DNA of 64,000 bases. Source: Anaspis maculata (lineage: Eukaryota; Arthropoda; Insecta; Coleoptera; Scraptiidae). Under the pieces are notes generated by a model, which had not been told where the DNA came from, searched no databases, and saw nothing but the letters and a program-made list of their open reading frames with translations. The stretch is from the NCBI GenBank assembly GCA_949128115.1, contig OX421964.1:33720177-33784176 (forward strand), written 5' to 3'. The position numbers and the translations under genes were made by a program. Positions 1 to 9,830 of this stretch are shown here, piece by piece. Numbering within the stretch: the stretch's first letter is position 1; each line of letters starts with the position of its first letter.

Positions 1-31
1 GGCACTTTTCGGCCTCTTATCCTGCTATGAC

Positions 32-1195
32 CTTTAGGTATCCTGCTCGCCAATCCGCCATGCTCATTTCTCAACCGATTATTTCAAATTCGGTAGCTAG
101 CTAGCAATGGCTAGCCAGTTGAACGGGCCATCTTTTTCATGTGAGAAAAAGACGAACATGTCAAAATCCAAGATGGCGGAAGCAACTGGAAATGGAATTT
201 CTTTTGTCCTCATTGCTTTTTAATAAAAATACGCAGAAAGTCAAAACCAACAATGATTATGGAGTAATAGACCTTCCTTGACAATTCAAGACCGCAACCA
301 ATCAAATCGGATTATCTGCTGAGGAGCTACGGCGAGTTGAAGTGAAGCCCACCTACTGGTCTCCTATTCCTGTATAAATGACGCAAAGAGAATCCTGCCC
401 GCCATAACCTTGTTTCTCAACCGATTTTCTCGAATTTGGTATCATTGGCTAGCCAATTGGACAGATACCATTTTCAAATAAGAAAATACCCAACACGTCA
501 AAATTTAAGATGGCGGAAACTATTGAAAATGGGCTTTATTCGTCCTTATTGGAATAGAAAAACGAAAAGTAGGCTTCGCTTCAACTGGCTGTAGCTCTTC
601 AGCACATGACCTGATTTGATTTGTTGCGGTCTTGAATTGTCGAAGAAGGTCTATTACTTCATAATAATTATTGGTTTTGACTTTTTGTTAATTTTTATTG
701 TAAAGTAATGAGGACAAAAGAATTTCTATTTTTAGTTGCTCCCACCATCTTGGATTTTGACAGGCCGGTCATTTTCTCACATGAAAAAGGTAGCCTAACC
801 AATTACATTGATACAAAATGTGAGAAAATCGGTTGAGAAATGAGCATATGGCGGACTGGCGGGCAGGATACCTAAATTTAGTTCAATTATGCGGAAATGA
901 AAAAACGCAAAGTAGGCTTCGCTTCACCTCGCAATAGCTCCTCAGCAGATGACCTTATTTTATTGGTTGTAGTCATGATCATGAATTCACAAGAAAGGTC
1001 TATTCCTTCATAATAGATTATTGGTTTTGACTTTTTGGTGACTTTTGGTGAATAAGAAGCAACGAGAACAAAAGAAGGCCTATTCTCAATCGTTTTTGCC
1101 ATCATGAATCTTGATAATGTCGGCCATTTTGAAATATGCAAATGCTAGCCTATTCAATTGACTATCCAATGCTGGAAAGTTCGATAAAATCGGTG
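32..1195. repeat. Cluster of four inverted and direct copies of one repeat (foldback element)
   Basis: A left arm at about 32-360 pairs as an inverted repeat with a right arm at about 550-882. Both outer ends read TTTAGGTATCCTG followed by GCCAATCCGCCATGCTCATT or close variants. A partial copy in the left-arm orientation lies at about 385-545, and a fourth, more diverged copy in the right-arm orientation lies at about 895-1195. Shared words include AACCGATTTTCTC, CAAGATGG and AAAGTCAAAACCAA. No transposase is present, so this looks like a non-autonomous foldback or MITE family whose copies inserted next to or into each other. Divergence between arms is visible, so it is not recent. The first 31 bases of the window hold nothing recognised. 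Confidence 0.75.
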
Positions 1196-1465
1196 TCGGA
1201 ATAAAAATTTTAGAAGGAAAAATTCCGAGCATGGTTTTTCATGGCCCACCCGGTATTTAGTATCTAGTGAATACTTCAATAGTCGGTAGTAAGTAGTAGG
1301 TGCTAGGAACTGTTACAGTTAGGAGTTCTAGTATGCCAGAACACAAAAATTCGACAGAACGCCTTCAGTAGGCTACCTCCGAGAGGCATTGGATATGAAG
1401 TTTGGGTGACTAGGTTTTCGGATTAAATGGAACCTCCTGAAAATGAAAATGCCAGTTACTAACGC

Positions 1466-2148
1466 TGATTATTACATACAACGCCCTTGATTATTAGACC
1501 TACAAGGATAATATTCACTTATCTAAATCCCACTGTCAATAGCAACGGAATAAAATTCATGTAAACAACAAAATCTGACAGCTGTCACTTCGGACTTCTC
1601 TTATGTAATAATCTTCAAAATATCACTCGTGCTCGAGATTTTCCCAGATAATTTTGGCCAGGCGTTTCCCTCGGGCTGATTGTCCCTGGATAAATGCCCT
1701 CCTCCTACGGAGTCGGGCATTTATCGCTACAATCAGCACTCGCGATCCCCTGACCAAAATTATCGTGAAAATCTAAGCACTTGTGATATTACTGTTGATT
1801 ATTACATACAACGCCTTTGATTATTAGACCTACAAGGATAATATTCAACAGTAATATCACAAGTGCTTAGATTTTCACGATAATTTTGGTCAGGCGATCG
1901 CGAGTGCTGATTGTAGCGATAAATCCAGGGACAATCAGCCCGAGGGAAACGCCTGGCCAAAGTTATCTGAAAAAATCTCGAGCACGAGTGATATTTTGAA
2001 GATTATTACATAAAAGAAGTCCGAAGTGACAGCTGTCAGATTTTGTTGTTTACATGAATTTTATTCCGTTGCTACTGACAGTGTGATTTAGATAAGTGAT
2101 TATTATTCTTGTAGGTCTAATAATCAAGGGCGTTGTATGCAATAATCA
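1466..2148. repeat. 683-bp palindromic element (two head-to-head copies of one MITE)
   Basis: The segment starts TGATTATTACATACAACGCC and ends with its near reverse complement. Arms of about 300 bp (1466-1790 and 1850-2148) are inverted copies of each other around a short centre. The centre, near 1795-1845, is itself another copy of the terminal 50 bp. The left arm contains a hairpin (AAATGCCC ... GGGCATTT) that the right arm lacks. A third copy of the same unit lies at 8107-8403 and retains the hairpin. No coding capacity is seen. Confidence 0.8.
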
Positions 2149-2290
2149 CTTATCTAAATCTTACTTTCAATGGCAACTGAATAAAAATGATTGTAAACAG
2201 CAAAATCTGACAGCTGTCACTTCAGACTTCTTTTTTGTAATAATCATTAAAATATCACTCGAGTTCGAGATTTTCCCAGGTAATTTTGAC
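2146..2290 (-). repeat. Partial third unit of the 1466-2148 repeat
   Basis: Directly abutting the palindrome, this stretch repeats the part of the left arm that runs from the TTATCTAAATC word through the CTGACAGCTGTCAC word to the GAGATTTTCCCAG word, in the same orientation as 1530-1650. It then departs into unrelated sequence near 2290. It is a truncated extra copy of the family. Confidence 0.65.
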
Positions 2291-2399
2291 CAATTAAAGA
2301 GTGAGTACGACATGTTAGAAGGTAAAAGGTTGCCATCGATATCACAGTACTGTTCTGGTGCCCTATTTCATGACCATCCTGTACTTTAGGAATGCTGAA

Positions 2400-3470
2400 T
2401 CAACTGGGCAGAAATAATTTTATAAAAATGGTCTCGAGAAACCATATGCCAAGTTTCACTGCATTATGTATACTGACCAAAAGTCGACCAAAAGTGCAGT
2501 GTTATTGACCGTACTGACCCCACTACTTTTCAGTTTATTTTTTCCGGTATTTCATGGATTTGACTCATTCCAGCTGTTACTCGTGTCAAAGTTGAACTGT
2601 TTTCCTATACGCAAACAAATGGAGTAAAGTCAATAAATAATTCTACATTCTGATTGTCTTATGCTTCAGTTTGTAATTTATGGAATTGATCGTTCAAAAG
2701 TTTGCACAAACACTTCACTCGCACCGCCAGAAAGTTGTTCTGATCTCTTCCATCCACACGCATCATTTGATCAATCAAGTTGGGATAACCATCATCACGG
2801 CTGTTTGGCGTGTGAACTGCGCCTTTCCGATACAAATTAAACTTTTCTCCTCCGCGAGCCTGCTCAAAGTTGCGTAACATTTATATTAGTGTGTATCGAT
2901 TCCCGCATCCCGAATGCCATCTCATCGCCAACCATCAGGTTCCGCTCTTCCTTCTTCCCCGCATCTTTCTGCGCCTCCACGCACCCGTTCCACAAAACCA
3001 ACAAAAGAAGACGCAAAACAATTATTTATCTTCCATCAGGATTCGTTCGGTATGTTATACACGTAATTGCCCGTTGCGGTTCCCGTTCTCGTTCGTTAGT
3101 GCAATTTATTCGTTCTCGTCATTTTTAATCTCACTCTACATCAATAACACAGCCCTCAAAAATACCACCAACACCAAGCGTTACTGGCTAGTTGCTGCCG
3201 GCTTGTGCGGAACACCGCTGCGTCAGTATTGCAACGTTTATTATTATTTTTCTATTAGCAGAACGATAATTCCGTAGCGGGAGCAATATGTCTTTGATTA
3301 AAGCAATTATTTTGGAGCAACTGGAGCAGCAATAACGTTCGGTACATTGTTGTGGAGCTCACCATCAGAGTTGTGAGATTCGGTACGCGACCTGCAAGGA
3401 AGCAAGGGTGCAAGAGGCATGATACTAAACTAGCAACGTATTGTATTGCATTATATTGTTAAACTTAAAA
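2400..3470. other. Non-repetitive stretch downstream of the VDAC paralogue; no convincing gene
   Basis: No known domain, RNA or repeat is recognised. Overlapping open frames occur on both strands between 2659 and 3277. The minus-strand one at 2659-2880 (73 codons, in-frame TAA immediately before its ATG) has a plausible soluble composition, but nothing identifies it and it competes with plus-strand frames. The last ~80 bases (3390-3470) are the 3' flank of the VDAC paralogue. On the minus strand they contain AATATA and AATACA, weak variants of a poly(A) signal. Confidence 0.4.
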
Positions 3471-4490
3471 TTACATTGCAGCTTGAGGTTCAAATTCTAA
3501 CGCCAAACCAAACATGTGATCTCCGTTTTCAAAATCTTTGCAGTCGATAATAGCAGACATGATCAACATCACACCTTTACGCACGTACTGCTGGTACCCC
3601 AAGCCAATTTGAGTCGTGTTGTTGAATTTCGCTCGAAGGATTGTGTCGTCGTGCAGCTGGTACTTGGCACCAATCTCGATCTTTGCTGCTTGTTTTCCAG
3701 ACGACCACAGCAGAGACAGTGCTGCTTCAAAGCCCGGCCTGATCTGATGATACACTGAAGCCCCAAAATCTTGCCCTCCATTGGCGTAAACGCAAAGGTC
3801 AACGTCCTTCGTCGGATAGCCCAAGCAAAAATTGTTTGCAGTCACGTGACATTTTCCCACGTCAACTGCCGTGTGATAACCGACCAACAAACCGTTGTAC
3901 TCCAAAACTGCCGCGCTGCTGAACACAAGAGCTGCTTGATCCACTTCCAGGCCGAAGTTGAACGAGAATTTCTTGGTAAAGTACGAGGGCCTGATGCTGA
4001 TACGTTTGCCGCCTGTCTTTGAATTGAGCGTGACGTCTGTAACGACTTCGACGTCTTTCATGAGGTGATTCCGTAACGATTCCACTTGGACGCTCAAGAT
4101 GTTTTCCGAGCTCCACTTTTCGGAGAAGATCAAGCCATTCGAAGCGACATACTGGACGGCAAGGGAACCGTCGCTTTTTTCTGTTTGTTGATCCAAAGAA
4201 CCGGTGGCGTTGAACACCATGCCAGTGTCGTTTGTTGTTTTGCAGTTGAGCTTGATTACACCGTTGAGGTAGCCTTTTTGAAGAAGATCCATCGCTTGAG
4301 TTCCCAATTCGGAATAAGATGGAGGCGATGTGCTGACGGGCTGTGGCGAAGATGGAGATGATATGCTGTCATCTGGCTCTGAAGAAGTGCTGTCATCTGG
4401 CTCTGAAGAAGTGCTAATAGGCTCTGGAGAAGACGGAGGCGGTGTTTTGACGGGCTGTGGCGGAGTTGATCTTTTCTTGAAGAAGTTCAT
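3471..4490 (-). CDS. Divergent intronless VDAC (mitochondrial porin) paralogue with Ser/Pro-rich N-terminal extension
   Basis: A single uninterrupted 339-codon frame. From residue 56 (PPSYSELG) to the end it follows the eukaryotic porin/VDAC fold, giving about 284 residues against a usual ~283. Diagnostic stretches are SEKW in the N-terminal third, NNFCLGYPTKD mid-protein, and near the end IGLGYQQYVRKGV, SAIID and FGLALEFE, the porin signature region. The family forms the outer-membrane beta-barrel that passes ATP, ADP and other metabolites. Residues 1-55 are an extra, probably disordered tail rich in Ser, Pro and acidic residues, with a direct repeat of SSEPDDS. The usual GLK motif reads LMK, and the glutamate of the WTEYGL region is Ser. 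An in-frame TAA sits two codons upstream of the ATG, fixing the start. VDAC genes normally have introns, so I infer a retroposed or otherwise specialised copy. An intact frame despite divergence argues for function; expression is unknown. Confidence 0.85.
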   Translation of the reverse strand: MNFFKKRSTPPQPVKTPPPSSPEPISTSSEPDDSTSSEPDDSISSPSSPQPVSTSPPSYSELGTQAMDLLQKGYLNGVIKLNCKTTNDTGMVFNATGSLDQQTEKSDGSLAVQYVASNGLIFSEKWSSENILSVQVESLRNHLMKDVEVVTDVTLNSKTGGKRISIRPSYFTKKFSFNFGLEVDQAALVFSSAAVLEYNGLLVGYHTAVDVGKCHVTANNFCLGYPTKDVDLCVYANGGQDFGASVYHQIRPGFEAALSLLWSSGKQAAKIEIGAKYQLHDDTILRAKFNNTTQIGLGYQQYVRKGVMLIMSAIIDCKDFENGDHMFGLALEFEPQAAM

Positions 4491-4794
4491 GTTGCTTTAA
4501 TGATTTGACGATTTATTGTGTTGATTGCTGGAGAGAATGAGAAAGCCTATACCATATCAGTGTTGTCGGAAATTTCACAAAACTGTTGGAATGACAAGTG
4601 ATACAGGGCTGTCTCTTGACACATCAGTGACGCTTGTCAATGTCTGCGTGCCCAGTTCTCTGGGTTTCTAGATGCGAAGTCTATGGAGCACATCAAGAAA
4701 TTATGACCCTCAAAAAAAATTGTCCCTGCATACTTATTATCATTTTCGCAAACCTCATTCATCCAGGGAGCATCTCGTAGAAGCTGCATGCGCA
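4491..4794. other. 5' flank of the VDAC paralogue
   Basis: About 300 bases upstream of the minus-strand VDAC start. On the minus strand a TATA-like word (GGTATAGG) lies roughly 65-70 bases before the ATG. No established promoter can be called by eye. No other feature is seen. Confidence 0.25.
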
Positions 4795-4838
4795 GAAGTA
4801 GCAGTAGTAGTAACAATAGTAGTAGTAGTAGTAGTGAC
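4795..4838. repeat. Imperfect (AGT)n microsatellite
   Basis: About 14 units of AGT/AGC with one AACAAT interruption. It lies just beyond the 3' limit of the minus-strand LINE copy and may derive from its tail. Confidence 0.85.
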
Positions 4839-5520
4839 AAGTTTATTCGACCAGAATTATTTGTTTTTCCTCCCTTCGTTCCCACATCGATATTTCGCAG
4901 AGATCCTTCTTTCTTCAGTTCTTTCTCTTTTGGAAGTTACAGGTTGTTTATCTGTTATCAACTTTTTATATATTTCAATGTATCTTGACTCTCCTATATG
5001 TCCCATTTTTTCTTACTTTTTCCACGTCTTTGTCTCTCATTCCTAGCTCTTCTATTATCAAGCCGCCGTCTTCTCACCCTCCTGATTTCCTTGCTCACAT
5101 GCCTATTTTTCTTCAATAATACTTCTCCCATTCCTCCCATGTTCTCCTTCGTCTTCTTCAGCTTTTCTTTCTAGCATTCTTGCAGTATTTTGCACTGTTC
5201 TTAGTGGATCATCCTCTCTCCATACTTCACGGCTTTTCTGCCTGTTCCATCTTCAGTTTCCACCTTTTTGTTTCCTCCTTTCTTATAATAACCCGTTGTG
5301 TGTTGTGCTCAGTCTTAAAAGCCATCGAAGGTATCGTTCTTGCACTCTTTTCACTTCTTCAACTTGTTCTCATCCCTATATCTCCGCTCCATACATCAAG
5401 ATGCTGCTTATCAGGCTGTTGAACATCATCAATATTTTTCCTACGTCATGTTCGAATTTCCTGTCTCTCCAAATTCTCACACGGCTCCCAAGATTTTATT
5501 CGCTTTCCTCACCAGGTCTC

Positions 5521-5751
5521 TCACGTGTACTGTTGCATTGTTGGTTGTACTGGAAACATACCCTGGGTATTTGAATTCTTCCACATCTTCATAGTTATCT
5601 CGCCGCCATTTCTATTTCGTAATCTTTTCTTTGCTTTCCGTCCCTTTCCAAATACCACTACTCTGGTTTCCTCCACGTTCAATTTCAGTACTTGCCAAAA
5701 ATTTTCAACATCGGTTTCATTCCTTTTCCATCTTTTAACAGTAGGTATCAC
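5521..5751 (-). pseudogene. LINE reverse-transcriptase C-terminal fragment
   Basis: A 76-codon open remnant inside LINE copy 1 reads LNVEETRVVVFGKGRKAKKR. This corresponds to the stretch just after the RT palm and aligns with RLQLNVTKQK in the copy at 42350-42390. Stops and frameshifts lie on both sides. It has no independent function. Confidence 0.75.
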
Positions 5752-7058
5752 TATGCCGTCACCACACGCTAAAGTGCATATTTTTCCCCTTTATATCACC
5801 GTTCCTCTTGCTTGCACCCCTCTGAACTCATCATCCATTTCTGTTATATAGGCCGCAGGCAGAGGGCTTGGGCTAAGCGGCCATCCCTGTCCAAATTCTC
5901 TTTTCGTGTAGGAGTGCTTACTATTTTTCATCCACTTCTATTTTATTCTCAGTCTTTTCATAGATTTGTCCTGTTTTTCTCACCAGGTTTTCCTCTATTA
6001 TACTTTCTTTCGAATATTTGCGGATTTTTTTTTTCAACACTGTCGAATGCTGTTTTTCGGTCAACAAACAGTGCATACAAATTAATGTCCAGCTTTCTTG
6101 TTCAGCTCTCTTTGGCTTCTTTTTTTTCGAAATCCCGCTTTTCCACCTAGAGGCAATCCCTTTGCAATCGTTCCTCCAACACCATGGCGTATACCCTATA
6201 TAGCGTGTTCATTAAATTCCTTGATAATTTGTCACTTATTTTGTTTATTATTTCTTTTTCATTTGTGAATAGGACATTTCACTTCCTTTCTCAGTTTTTT
6301 CGGGATTCCCCCACCCCTCCACACCTCTTCCAGTATCCCATGCAATCTTCCTGTAACTTCCTTCGTGTCATGAATCTCTGCTTCATTCTGTTCCGTCGCT
6401 TCCGATTGCTTTCTTTCTTTAAATCTTGAGATTTGTCTTGATACTTTCTCTCCTACCCTCTCTTCCATTATTGTGATCGTTCAATTATTGCCCTTCAACT
6501 CGATTTGATCTGTTCTTTACAATAACTGCATAAAGTATCTTCTCCATTCCCTTAGTTTGATTTTCTTGCTCACTTCCTCGTACTCTCTCCTATCTCTGTA
6601 TAAATGTATTTGCATTCTTCACTATCGTTTTCATCTCTTTGATCTTCCTTTCTTCTTCTTCTTTCATTCTCTTTGATTTTTTCCTGGCTTTATTTCTGGC
6701 TCCTGCGAATTCCTATTTCGTTCCTCTATTCTTTCTCCGGCCTTTCAATCTTTATGAGCTTTTTTCTTCAACCGTGTGCAATCTTGGCTCCACCAATCAT
6801 TTTTCCCTTTCGAGATCTTCACCGGTGTCCTTTCCACCCCTAATTTTACCATGTTTTTCAGTTCTAGCATCTTCTCGTTTCCTGTCCCTTCGCAAAATTC
6901 GGCTTCTCTTGTCTTTATGTGATAATGAAGACATTCCTGATAACTTGATATTTCTTCTTCACTCCAACAGCTTTTTCCTATCATTTTCCTTTTCCATGTT
7001 TTCGACGTTCATTTGTTCACGTGCCATCCTTTCTCGCTTCTGTTTCTACTTCTAATGA

Positions 7059-7355
7059 TTAGTGATCAGACTCGATTCTATCTTTAACTCGAAATGTTCC
7101 TACTTTTTTGAATGCTTGCTCACTTGCTACCACATAATCGATTCTTGTAACATTGTCTCTGACAAATGTATAGTTTTCCTCTTCACCACCTGTTGTATTT
7201 TCATTCATAATCTCGCATCCTTCATCTTCAATAAGTTCCAGCAGTAGTTTTCCTTCGTTGTTTTCAGCTCCATCCTTTGTGGGCCTCCTCCTTTCCTTGT
7301 CCAAATCTCGAAGTACTTATACTGTCTTCCCTATTCTTGTATTGAAATCGCCTGT
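7059..7355 (-). pseudogene. LINE endonuclease C-terminal half (GDFN to SDH)
   Basis: On the minus strand the segment reads ITGDFNTRIG, then a stop, then about 80 open codons ending in VKDRIESDH. These are the metal-binding and catalytic motifs of AP-like LINE endonucleases, which nick the target DNA for target-primed reverse transcription. The internal stop and the SINE just upstream inactivate it. Confidence 0.8.
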
Positions 7356-7371
7356 TATAAGTATGCGTTCC

Positions 7372-7654
7372 TTTTTAATTTATTTATTGCGGTGGGTGGG
7401 TACCGTGTAGTCAATGGCAGTACCTCCTTAGCGCCGCCTTAGTACTCTAAGAGCGGCGCCGGCTGATTCCCACACCACCCACCATCTTATGGACGCGAGG
7501 TTATTAGCACCCTTTTTCCCTTGACGTGACTGCACGGTAGTACACGCCAAGGTACTAAAGGGCGCAAGAAAGTTTTTACCTGGTCCGAGCCGGATTCGAA
7601 CCCACGATCTCTGGAATTGCTTCTAAAGACGGAGTCTGCCGCGCTACCGGCCGG
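7372..7654 (-). mobile_element. tRNA-derived SINE inserted in LINE copy 1
   Basis: Read on the minus strand, the head (7654 down to 7582) carries an A-box-like TAGCGCGGCAGAC and a perfect B box, GGTTCGAATCC, so it is tRNA-derived. The ~190-bp body follows, containing a GGTGGGTGG ... CCACCCACC stem. An A/T-rich tail (CAATAAATAAATTAAAAA) then ends it at 7372. The element lies between the LINE codons just before GDFN. Flanks ACTCATACAT and ACGCATACTT are a plausible, mutated target duplication. The family is not identified. It would be transcribed by RNA polymerase III and mobilised by a LINE. Confidence 0.85.
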
Positions 7655-7857
7655 AATGTATGAGTTTCTCCTCTGTTCCGTTTATTCTCTGTTTATATCT
7701 CTTTTCAAATTCTTCATATTTGTTTTGTACACTGACCCCATGCTCAAAGTTTTCTGTCTGATCATCACAATTCGCAATTAGATTTGGTGTAGATAGGTTA
7801 TGACAAGAACTACACTTCAAAAACTAAAAATGATAGGAAGAAATTTTACCACACTTA

Positions 7858-8460
7858 CATCCAGTTCCACCAGTGAATTAATTCATTGTTAGCGTATTGA
7901 GACAATTCCTCTGATGGATTCTAGGTCTGTGCTGGTTGAATGACCACGGAAAATACATACAAGCTGTTGTGGTCTGAATATTCTCCCATATTATTTCGTG
8001 AAACTTGTTTTCGTGGTCACTAAGCCAATATTCAACAGTAATATCACAAGTGCTTAGATTTATATTCTTTCGTGAAACTTGTGTTTTCCGTGGTCACTAA
8101 GCCAATATTCAACAGTAATATCACAAGTGCTTAGATTTTCACGATAATTTTGCCCAGACGATCGCGAGTGCTGGTTGTAGCGTTAAATGCCCGACTCCGT
8201 AGGAGGAGGGCATTTATCCAGGGATAACCAGCCCAAGGGAAACGCCTGGCCCAAATTATCTGGGAAAATCTCGAGCACGAGTGATATTTTGATGATTATT
8301 ACAGAAAAGCAGTCCGAAGTGAAGTGTCATTGACAGTGGGATTCAGTTGAGTGAATATTATCCTTGTAGGACTAATAATCAAGGGCGTTGTGTGTAATAA
8401 TCACCAGAGAAAATATCTCAATTCGTTAACAATAATTAAATTCGCTGGTGGAACTGGATG
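7858..8460. mobile_element. PIF/Harbinger-like MITE carrying a second element
   Basis: Ends are CATCCAGTTCCACCAG and its exact complement CTGGTGGAACTGGATG. Inverted similarity extends about 60 bp inwards (for example CATTGTTAGCG and CGTTAACAATAA). It is flanked on both sides by TTA, the 3-bp target duplication typical of PIF/Harbinger. There is no transposase. The interior is filled by the repeat at 7994-8403. Confidence 0.8.
7994..8403 (+). repeat. Repeat unit related to 1466-2148, with a ~75-bp tandem duplication at its head
   Basis: Positions 8107-8403 are a copy of the arm found at 1850-2148, including GCGATCGC-type words, the AAATGCCC ... GGGCATTT hairpin and the terminal GGGCGTTGTGTGTAATAATCA. 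At its head the ~68-bp stretch CGTGAAACTTG ... GTGCTTAGATT is present twice, at about 7994-8061 and 8069-8137. The duplication joins MITE-interior sequence to the first 30 bases of the unit. Confidence 0.75.
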
Positions 8461-8559
8461 TTACATACTAAACCTTAAGCATTGTTCCTAAATTAACATA
8501 AAAAAAACATCAGTAAGTAGTCTTGATGGCAGGAGTCATAAAACTATATATTTGAATTA

Positions 8560-9830
8560 TAATAATTATTCTTTGTTGAGTACGTACACAACATTCGCTG
8601 TAATATTTCAACATATATTTTGTTTGAATTTGAATTCCAACCTTCTAATGATCATGACAGGTATAAATTTACATCCCGTACAATTGTACCAAATGTACAT
8701 AATATCCCGTTCACTTTTAATTTTCAGTCTAATGACTTTTTGGAACAAAAATAAAGCGACAAGCTGAGAGTGACGGATCCGAAAAAAAAAGGCACTCAGT
8801 GGAAGAATCCGGCAAAGAAACCCCTGAGTATTGTCCGAAGAAGCAAACTCAAATATGTGACAAAATGAATGGAAAAAACTCACTGATATTTTCCGATATT
8901 CAATGTAGGTAAATATAAGTAAAACAAAGTCGCAGAAACATCAGTAGACAACTGTGAAAACATCAGTTAACAGTGCACAATGACAAAATCAAGAAGGCAT
9001 GTTATATAATCAACAATGCATGAGAACCTTAAACAAGACAAAATAGGTATGGTGTTAGTAGGATTCTGCAAAATACCTACACCAAATATCTAATAAAAAT
9101 ATCAGCTAGCATAAGAAATGACATAGAAAAATATACTAGAGTCACAAAAAAGACGGAGGACAATTGACATTGACATGAAAATCAAATCATAACACAACTA
9201 TTACAAACAAAACTACAATGCACAAAAAATTCACAGTGGAGTATGTACAAAACAATCAAATTACACACAAAATCAATGGAATAGTCATAAAAATATCGAC
9301 ATAAAATGCAAACAGGCAAGATCAATCCATGTAAAATCAGAGCACGGCGGCAAGACGAAAACTATCGTGCGTGTTAAAAATAAAAATATGTTAAAAAATA
9401 ATAAAATAATGTTAAAAAATAGCTCACAAAAGAAATCACATGTGCAAATAACAGTGTGAAAAGATTCAAAGTGATGACGATGACTTCAGACTCAACAGGT
9501 TCAAGATAGGGCGACTAGCGTATACACAAGTGATCAATGAAAATCGTAACAGTCAGTACTTACAAAACTTAAATGTGAAAAGTAAACACACATGTGTCGC
9601 GCTCGACGGCGGACCTTGTCTTTCTTCCATTCTCGCGCGTTCCTCCTGTACCCTGGCAAAAGGCATAAAAATTTCCCTCTGCCCCTCGACCACGCGGACC
9701 TTCAATCCCAGAACACGTGTTCACAAATCTGTGCCCATATTCGATAGTTCGAACCTCGGTTCGAACACATACAAAAGGAGAAGTTTTGAAACTATTGCCC
9801 AAACAGCGCGCTTATGATGATACATTTCAA
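8560..9830 (+). repeat. Unclassified dispersed repeat, copy A
   Basis: An A-rich non-coding segment that matches, with gaps, 13560-14511 and then 21847-22330. Shared landmarks in order are: CTCAGTGGAAGA, AAATATGTGACAAA, ACTCACTGATA, GCAGAAACATCAGTA, AACAGTGCA, CATGAAAATCAAATC, ACTATCGTGCGTGTTAAA, AATAGCTCACAA, CACTCAACAGGTTC-like, ACACAAGT and TTTGAAACTATTG. No ORF, clear terminal repeats or RNA promoter is recognised. It could be a long-decayed non-autonomous element or a segmental duplication. Confidence 0.7.

Larger units (their letters stand above)
4850..7800 (-). mobile_element. Decayed APE-type LINE (copy 1), endonuclease to C-terminal region
   Basis: Minus-strand translation, with many stops and frameshifts, gives the order expected of a non-LTR retrotransposon ORF2. 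An exonuclease-type endonuclease lies at about 7060-7800, with the GDFN motif near 7345 and the SDH end near 7060. Next comes a linker (6745-6984), then an RT N-terminal part with IPKKLRK (6259-6468) and an RT core near 5860 with a QGxPLSP-like box. An RT end with LNVEETRVVVFGKGR follows at 5521-5751. C-terminal sequence continues to about 4850 and ends with a degraded CGNE stretch. It is the same family as the plus-strand copy at 40968-51775. The 3' end is missing, and a SINE splits the endonuclease at 7372-7654. Non-functional. Confidence 0.85.

Noticed and set aside
2659..3277. Overlapping frames on both strands near the VDAC paralogue
   Set aside because: Conflicting strands and no recognisable family; kept only as a note in the intergenic entry.
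7582..7654. A functional tRNA gene
   Set aside because: The B box is perfect, but the cloverleaf is poor and the sequence continues into a SINE body and A/T tail.
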